A stretch of 10,614 nt of DNA, taken from positions 1-10,614 of the forward strand of contig DGPE01000022.1 of NCBI GenBank assembly GCA_002390305.1, given 5' to 3'. The notes beneath the pieces were generated by a model. The model did no database searches, was not told the DNA's origin, and saw only the letters and a program-made list of their open reading frames with translations. Below, one piece after another: positions 7,781-10,614 of the stretch. This DNA is from Micrococcales bacterium UBA4448 (lineage in GTDB: Bacteria > Actinomycetota > Actinomycetes > Actinomycetales > Microbacteriaceae). Positions within the stretch are counted from its first letter, which is position 1. Every line of letters begins with the position of its first letter. The position numbers were made by a program, and so were the translations under genes.

Positions 7781-8575
7781 ATGAGTGTTTCTGGAGACTT
7801 CTTTCAATTCACCGGAGGTGAACTGATTCCAGTTGCCCACGCTATACCAGCACCACTAACGGTTGCCGATAGCTGGCTGGTTTCGGACGGATCCACCCGA
7901 GCCCTCTCCCGACACCTAAAGAGATTCAGCAGCTCAGTTGACAACCTTGAGTCAGACTACCTTCTGGAGTTTTTTGAAAACGTCATTGCCACGACCCCAG
8001 ACACCGGTGATTGGTTTCCAAGAATTGAGTTTAGGGAACAACTTCCAATTGGAGAGCAATTATTTTTTAGGCTGCGCCACGCGCCAGTCAGGACCCAAAC
8101 TTGCATCCTCTGGTCGCTAGACGAATTGGATCCAAGACAAAACCCAACCGTAAAAGGCCCTGATTTGTCGGCCTGCCAGAAACTGCGCAGAAAGGCCAAC
8201 CTCCATGGCGCCGACGAGGCAGTAATTCTTGATGGCGATGGCTTTATTGCCGACGGAGCACTTTCTGCAATCGTGTGGTGGCGCGACGGAGTACTTTGCG
8301 CCCCAGATGAATCCACCCCTTGGTTGCCTTCAATAACCAGAGAGCTAGTTTTTGAGCTTGCAAGTCAAGCCGGCCACGACACTAGAACTGAAAGAGCAAA
8401 GCCCGAGGAGCTGGCCAATTGCGAAACCTGGAGCTTGTCTTCACTTCAAGGAATTCGTGGTGTGACTAGCTGGCAAAACATTCCAATGGGTAAGCACAAG
8501 ATGTTGAACTCTTTTCGAAAGCGATTGATGATGCTGTCTGAGGGTTCGAAAGGTGAGAACTCAGTAATTGCCTAG
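7781..8575 (+). CDS. pabC: Class IV PLP aminotransferase, probable aminodeoxychorismate lyase
   Basis: PabC splits 4-amino-4-deoxychorismate into p-aminobenzoate and pyruvate. The 264-residue protein (from the ATG) has the fold-type IV signature: TVKGPDL (123-129), where Lys125 is the likely PLP-binding lysine, ADEAVILDGDGFIADGALSA (144-163), WWRDGVLCAP (166-175), LPSITRELV (182-190) and LQGIRGVTSW (222-231). The usual Glu of the V-x-E-G segment is Asp158 here. Assignment to PabC rather than branched-chain or D-amino-acid transaminase rests on the divergent pabB neighbour. TTG (7775), GTG (7778) and ATG (7781) are adjacent in-frame starts; none has a Shine-Dalgarno site, which fits leaderless translation. 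The stop is 59 bases before the SRAP gene. Confidence 0.85.
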   Translation: MSVSGDFFQFTGGELIPVAHAIPAPLTVADSWLVSDGSTRALSRHLKRFSSSVDNLESDYLLEFFENVIATTPDTGDWFPRIEFREQLPIGEQLFFRLRHAPVRTQTCILWSLDELDPRQNPTVKGPDLSACQKLRRKANLHGADEAVILDGDGFIADGALSAIVWWRDGVLCAPDESTPWLPSITRELVFELASQAGHDTRTERAKPEELANCETWSLSSLQGIRGVTSWQNIPMGKHKMLNSFRKRLMMLSEGSKGENSVIA

Positions 8576-8579
8576 TGAA

Positions 8580-8608
8580 TTAGCAAGTTCTGAATTGGGT
8601 GCTATGCA
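8580..8608 (+). promoter_or_regulatory. Candidate SRAP gene promoter
   Basis: TTAGCA (8580-8585) and TATGCA (8603-8608) are 17 bases apart, with TG one base before the -10 element. The match is modest (four of six and three of six). No LexA-type palindrome is seen in this 59-base gap, so the gene shows no sign of its own SOS control. Confidence 0.2.
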
Positions 8609-8634
8609 AGAATTTGCAGCGTGAGGAGTGATTT

Positions 8635-9336
8635 ATGTGTGGTCGATTCGTAATTGCCAAGGAAATATCGGCGGTTGCTGATTTATTTGAGGTAGAGAAC
8701 TACCCTTCTGATCAAAAGCTCATCAACTACAACATTGCACCTACCACTCAGGTTCCAATCATTCTCGAGCGTGAGATTGAATCACTCCCTGTCAGAGAAA
8801 TTCATTTAGCGCGTTGGGGCTTGATGTCACCAATTACAAAGGATTTTTCTGGCCCACCCCTTTTCAATGCTCGGGCTGAGACCGTTCTAACCAAGCCAAG
8901 CTTTGCCGAGGCGGCTCTTTCTAAGAGATGTGCGATTCCCGCAAGTGGTTATTTCGAATGGCAGGGAACGGAAAGTAAAAAGACACCGTTTTTCATTCAT
9001 GCACCGGATCAGATGATTTGCTTTGCTGGTATTTATAGCTGGTGGCGTGATGAGAGCAAAGATGTCTCAGACCCCTCCCGATGGGTTCTGACGTGCAGCA
9101 TTCTCACTCAAGACAGCTCAGAGAATTTAGCAAACATTCATGACAGGTCACCGGTCTTCCTAACTGAAGACGGTTTGGATGCCTGGATTTCTCCGGATTA
9201 TCACACCACCGATGCACTAATTAGTGAGCTTCAAGTTGAGTCAAATGAAGTTGCCTCTAACTTGCAATTTCATACTGTCAGCTCTGAGGTTGGATCCGTT
9301 AAGAATAATTCCGCAGAGCTAATAAAGAAGATCTAG
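8635..9336 (+). CDS. SOS response-associated peptidase family protein (SRAP, HMCES/YedK type)
   Basis: SRAP proteins react covalently with abasic sites in single-stranded DNA, forming a thiazolidine crosslink through their N-terminal cysteine and so shielding the lesion. The 233-residue product starts MCGRF, placing the catalytic Cys at position 2 after Met removal. Other family marks are NYNIAPTTQVPII (31-43), ARWGLMSP (59-66), FNARAET (77-83, Asn78), CAIPASGYFEW (99-109, Glu108) and ANIHDRSPVFL (166-176, His169), equivalent to the Cys, Asn, Glu and His active site of YedK. The usual RMP after the His is RSP. The ATG has GAGGAG six bases upstream. It sits just before an SOS operator and an error-prone polymerase, fitting a damage-tolerance role. 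Confidence 0.96.
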   Translation: MCGRFVIAKEISAVADLFEVENYPSDQKLINYNIAPTTQVPIILEREIESLPVREIHLARWGLMSPITKDFSGPPLFNARAETVLTKPSFAEAALSKRCAIPASGYFEWQGTESKKTPFFIHAPDQMICFAGIYSWWRDESKDVSDPSRWVLTCSILTQDSSENLANIHDRSPVFLTEDGLDAWISPDYHTTDALISELQVESNEVASNLQFHTVSSEVGSVKNNSAELIKKI

Positions 9337-9371
9337 TCGGGATTTTGTAAATGTCCTAGACAGCACTTACA

Positions 9372-9409
9372 CTTCTAATTATTCGAACAAATGTTCGATT
9401 AGTTAGAAG
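9372..9409 (+). promoter_or_regulatory. LexA (SOS) operator within an extended palindrome
   Basis: TCGAACAAATGTTCGA (9383-9398) has the form TCGAAC-N4-GTTCGA, the LexA box known from Actinobacteria and close to the Bacillus CGAAC-N4-GTTCG box. Symmetry continues on both sides: over 38 bases, 16 of 19 opposed positions are complementary about the same centre. A -35-like TAGACA (9357-9362) lies 17 bases before TATTCG (9380-9385), so the box would overlap the -10 region and block RNA polymerase. It ends 22 bases before the DUF6504 start, so LexA cleavage after damage should release DUF6504 and dnaE2. No T tract follows, so it is not a terminator. Confidence 0.88.
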
Positions 9410-9420
9410 GGGCGCTGACT

Positions 9421-9705
9421 GTGGACTTAGAACCTGCCACGGGCATCATGTTGGATGCTGACGGTGCTCCGACCTGCTTTACCTGGCGAGACGAGGTATT
9501 TATGGCTGCTTCTCGACCGGTGCGCTGGTATTCCAGAGCACTTTGGTGGCAAGATGCTGAGCAGGCAGCTGCAGGCGAGGGCCAGAACTTAGTTGAAACA
9601 GAAATGTGGCGCCTGTGGGCGGCGAGTCACGCTGGTAGATACTTTTTCCAACTTCGTCACCGAATGCCCGGTGATCAATGGGAAGTTGAAACAGCCACTC
9701 CCTAA
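9421..9705 (+). CDS. Small Trp-rich DUF6504-like protein, SOS-controlled
   Basis: The 94-residue protein resembles actinobacterial DUF6504 proteins, which I recall as often lying beside imuB/dnaE2 genes; their biochemical role is unknown. It carries seven tryptophans, a start DADGAPTCFTWRDEVF (12-27), a central VRWYSRALWW (34-43), MWRLWAASHAGRYFFQL (62-78) and a GDQWEVE end (84-90), suggesting one small compact beta-rich domain. There is no signal peptide or membrane segment. The GTG start is supported by AAGGGG eight bases upstream and lies 22 bases after the SOS operator; an internal ATG at 9448 is a less likely start. The stop codon is directly followed by the dnaE2 ATG (TAAATG), so the two are almost surely cotranscribed and translationally coupled. 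A helper role in translesion synthesis is inference from context. Confidence 0.85.
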   Translation: MDLEPATGIMLDADGAPTCFTWRDEVFMAASRPVRWYSRALWWQDAEQAAAGEGQNLVETEMWRLWAASHAGRYFFQLRHRMPGDQWEVETATP

Positions 9706-10614
9706 ATGAGCTTTACTCACCTAAACGTAAGCTCTGCATTTTCCGCCCACTACGGAGTGAATCGACCAAATCAACTTGCATCAGCTGCCGCAGCAATGGC
9801 ATCTCCTGCACTGGCTATAACTGATCGTGATGGTCTGTACGGAGCCATAAAACACATTGGTAGCTGCATCCAAGCGGGGATTATCCCAATTGTTGGGGTG
9901 AGCCTTCAAGTCACAGCAGAAAAACCACTGGGCCGCGTTGTAATCCTTGCCCACGGCAACAACAGAGGCAAAGGTTGGGCAACTCTCTGCCGAATAATTT
10001 CACAGGCCCAAGAACACAGGGGAAAGAAAAAAGAAATTTCCATCTCGATTACAGATCTGGCTCGCTTTTTTAAAGATGAAGCCAATTGCACGATTTTGAT
10101 AGGACCTGAAAGCGCTCTTGGAAAACTTGCTCTGCCTTCACGCTCAGAGGCACTGAAATCAGCCAGGCAGTGGCTTGAATACTTCCCCTTGCCCTCGTCA
10201 TTGGCAATTGAGCTTGTGAACCACATGACTGAACCTGGAACAGTAGGATCTGCTCAGCACGCCAATTCAATGTTTGAGTTATCCAAACAGACTGGGATAC
10301 CTGCGATCATCACGAACGCAGTTCGCTACATAGAGCCCGATGGCGCATTGACCGCTGATGTTCTTGACTCAGCCAGGAACTTAGAGGCTTTGGGTCTATT
10401 TGCTCCACAACCAAACGCTCAAGCATCACTAAAGTCTTGGCACCAGATGGCGGCAATCGCTCTTGAAATCACTGAGAATACCGCAGAATCAGTTGCACTG
10501 CTGAGAAACACTGAACTGCTTGCTCAGAAGTGCTTCCTAGATCCGGATACCGATTGCGGATGGAATCAACCAAAAACACCCGAGCAGTCAGCCCTTGGGA
10601 TCACGGGTAATCCA
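9706..10614 (+). CDS. dnaE2: Error-prone DNA polymerase III alpha (DnaE2), N-terminal part
   Basis: DnaE2 is the SOS-induced C-family polymerase used for translesion synthesis and damage-induced mutagenesis. From the ATG the frame stays open for 303 codons to the window edge. Residues 1-70 match a DnaE-type PHP domain: FTHLNVSSAFSAHYGV (3-18), ALAITDRDGLYGAIKH (35-50) and AGIIPIVGV (57-65). The canonical metal-binding positions look changed: where E. coli alpha has HLRVHSDYSMIDG, this protein has Ser9 for the second His and Tyr16 for the Asp. Such decay is expected for DnaE2 and argues against the replicative DnaE1. Context (SOS operator and DUF6504 upstream) supports DnaE2. The polymerase palm lies beyond the window, so intactness cannot be judged. 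Confidence 0.9.
   Translation, partial: MSFTHLNVSSAFSAHYGVNRPNQLASAAAAMASPALAITDRDGLYGAIKHIGSCIQAGIIPIVGVSLQVTAEKPLGRVVILAHGNNRGKGWATLCRIISQAQEHRGKKKEISISITDLARFFKDEANCTILIGPESALGKLALPSRSEALKSARQWLEYFPLPSSLAIELVNHMTEPGTVGSAQHANSMFELSKQTGIPAIITNAVRYIEPDGALTADVLDSARNLEALGLFAPQPNAQASLKSWHQMAAIALEITENTAESVALLRNTELLAQKCFLDPDTDCGWNQPKTPEQSALGITGNP

Noticed and set aside
9372..9409. The extended palindrome as a terminator of the SRAP gene
   Set aside because: No T tract follows on the plus strand (GGGGCG comes next), the stem is AT-rich with mismatches, and the core is an exact LexA box placed just before an SOS-type gene.
9906..10270. Minus-strand open frames opposite the dnaE2 start
   Set aside because: The plus-strand frame carries clear DnaE PHP-domain motifs and stays open for 303 codons; the antisense frames have no recognisable features.
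1..10614. Insertion sequences, CRISPR arrays, tRNAs, phage attachment sites or toxin-antitoxin pairs
   Set aside because: Read through on both strands; no transposase, regularly spaced repeats, tRNA-like cloverleaf or small paired genes were seen. The genes are conserved chromosomal ones.

Overview
The window looks like a chromosomal piece of a low- to mid-GC actinobacterium, most likely a member of the Microbacteriaceae such as the small freshwater Luna-type lineages. This is an inference from three things: the conserved order leuS-comEA-comEC-holA / rpsT / lepA, which also occurs in other Actinobacteria including mycobacteria; protein sequences that read like Microbacteriaceae homologues (LeuS, LepA start, DUF6504); and a base composition that appears close to 50% GC by eye. 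No mobile element, CRISPR array, tRNA or rRNA was seen. There is no gene-free stretch longer than 135 bases.

Left part (1-530): the first 27 codons of lepA run leftwards off the window. They are divergent from rpsT (ribosomal protein S20), which ends in a clear intrinsic terminator. Converging on it is a leftward block of five genes transcribed from about 7745 down to 527: pabB, leuS, comEA, comEC and holA. comEA/comEC and comEC/holA overlap by 4 bases as GTGA, so these look translationally coupled. The block mixes folate precursor synthesis (PabB), leucyl-tRNA charging (LeuS), DNA uptake (ComEA receptor and ComEC channel) and the replicative clamp loader (HolA). ComEC appears to lack the usual N-terminal DUF4131/OB region.

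Right part (7750-10614): rightward genes start with a class IV aminotransferase, probably the PabC lyase that completes p-aminobenzoate synthesis, divergent from pabB with only 35 bases between start codons. An SRAP (HMCES/YedK) protein that shields abasic sites in single-stranded DNA follows. Then comes a strong LexA-type SOS operator (TCGAACAAATGTTCGA) inside a 38-base imperfect palindrome, followed by a small Trp-rich DUF6504 protein and the start of an error-prone DNA polymerase III alpha (dnaE2), which leaves the window on the right. The operator, DUF6504 and dnaE2 together form an SOS-inducible mutagenesis unit. SRAP lies directly before it, making a small DNA-damage-tolerance neighbourhood. 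The usual dnaE2 partner imuB is not seen between the operator and dnaE2.

The SOS unit, with its extended operator and absent ImuB, is the most interesting part. Most of the rest is conserved housekeeping.
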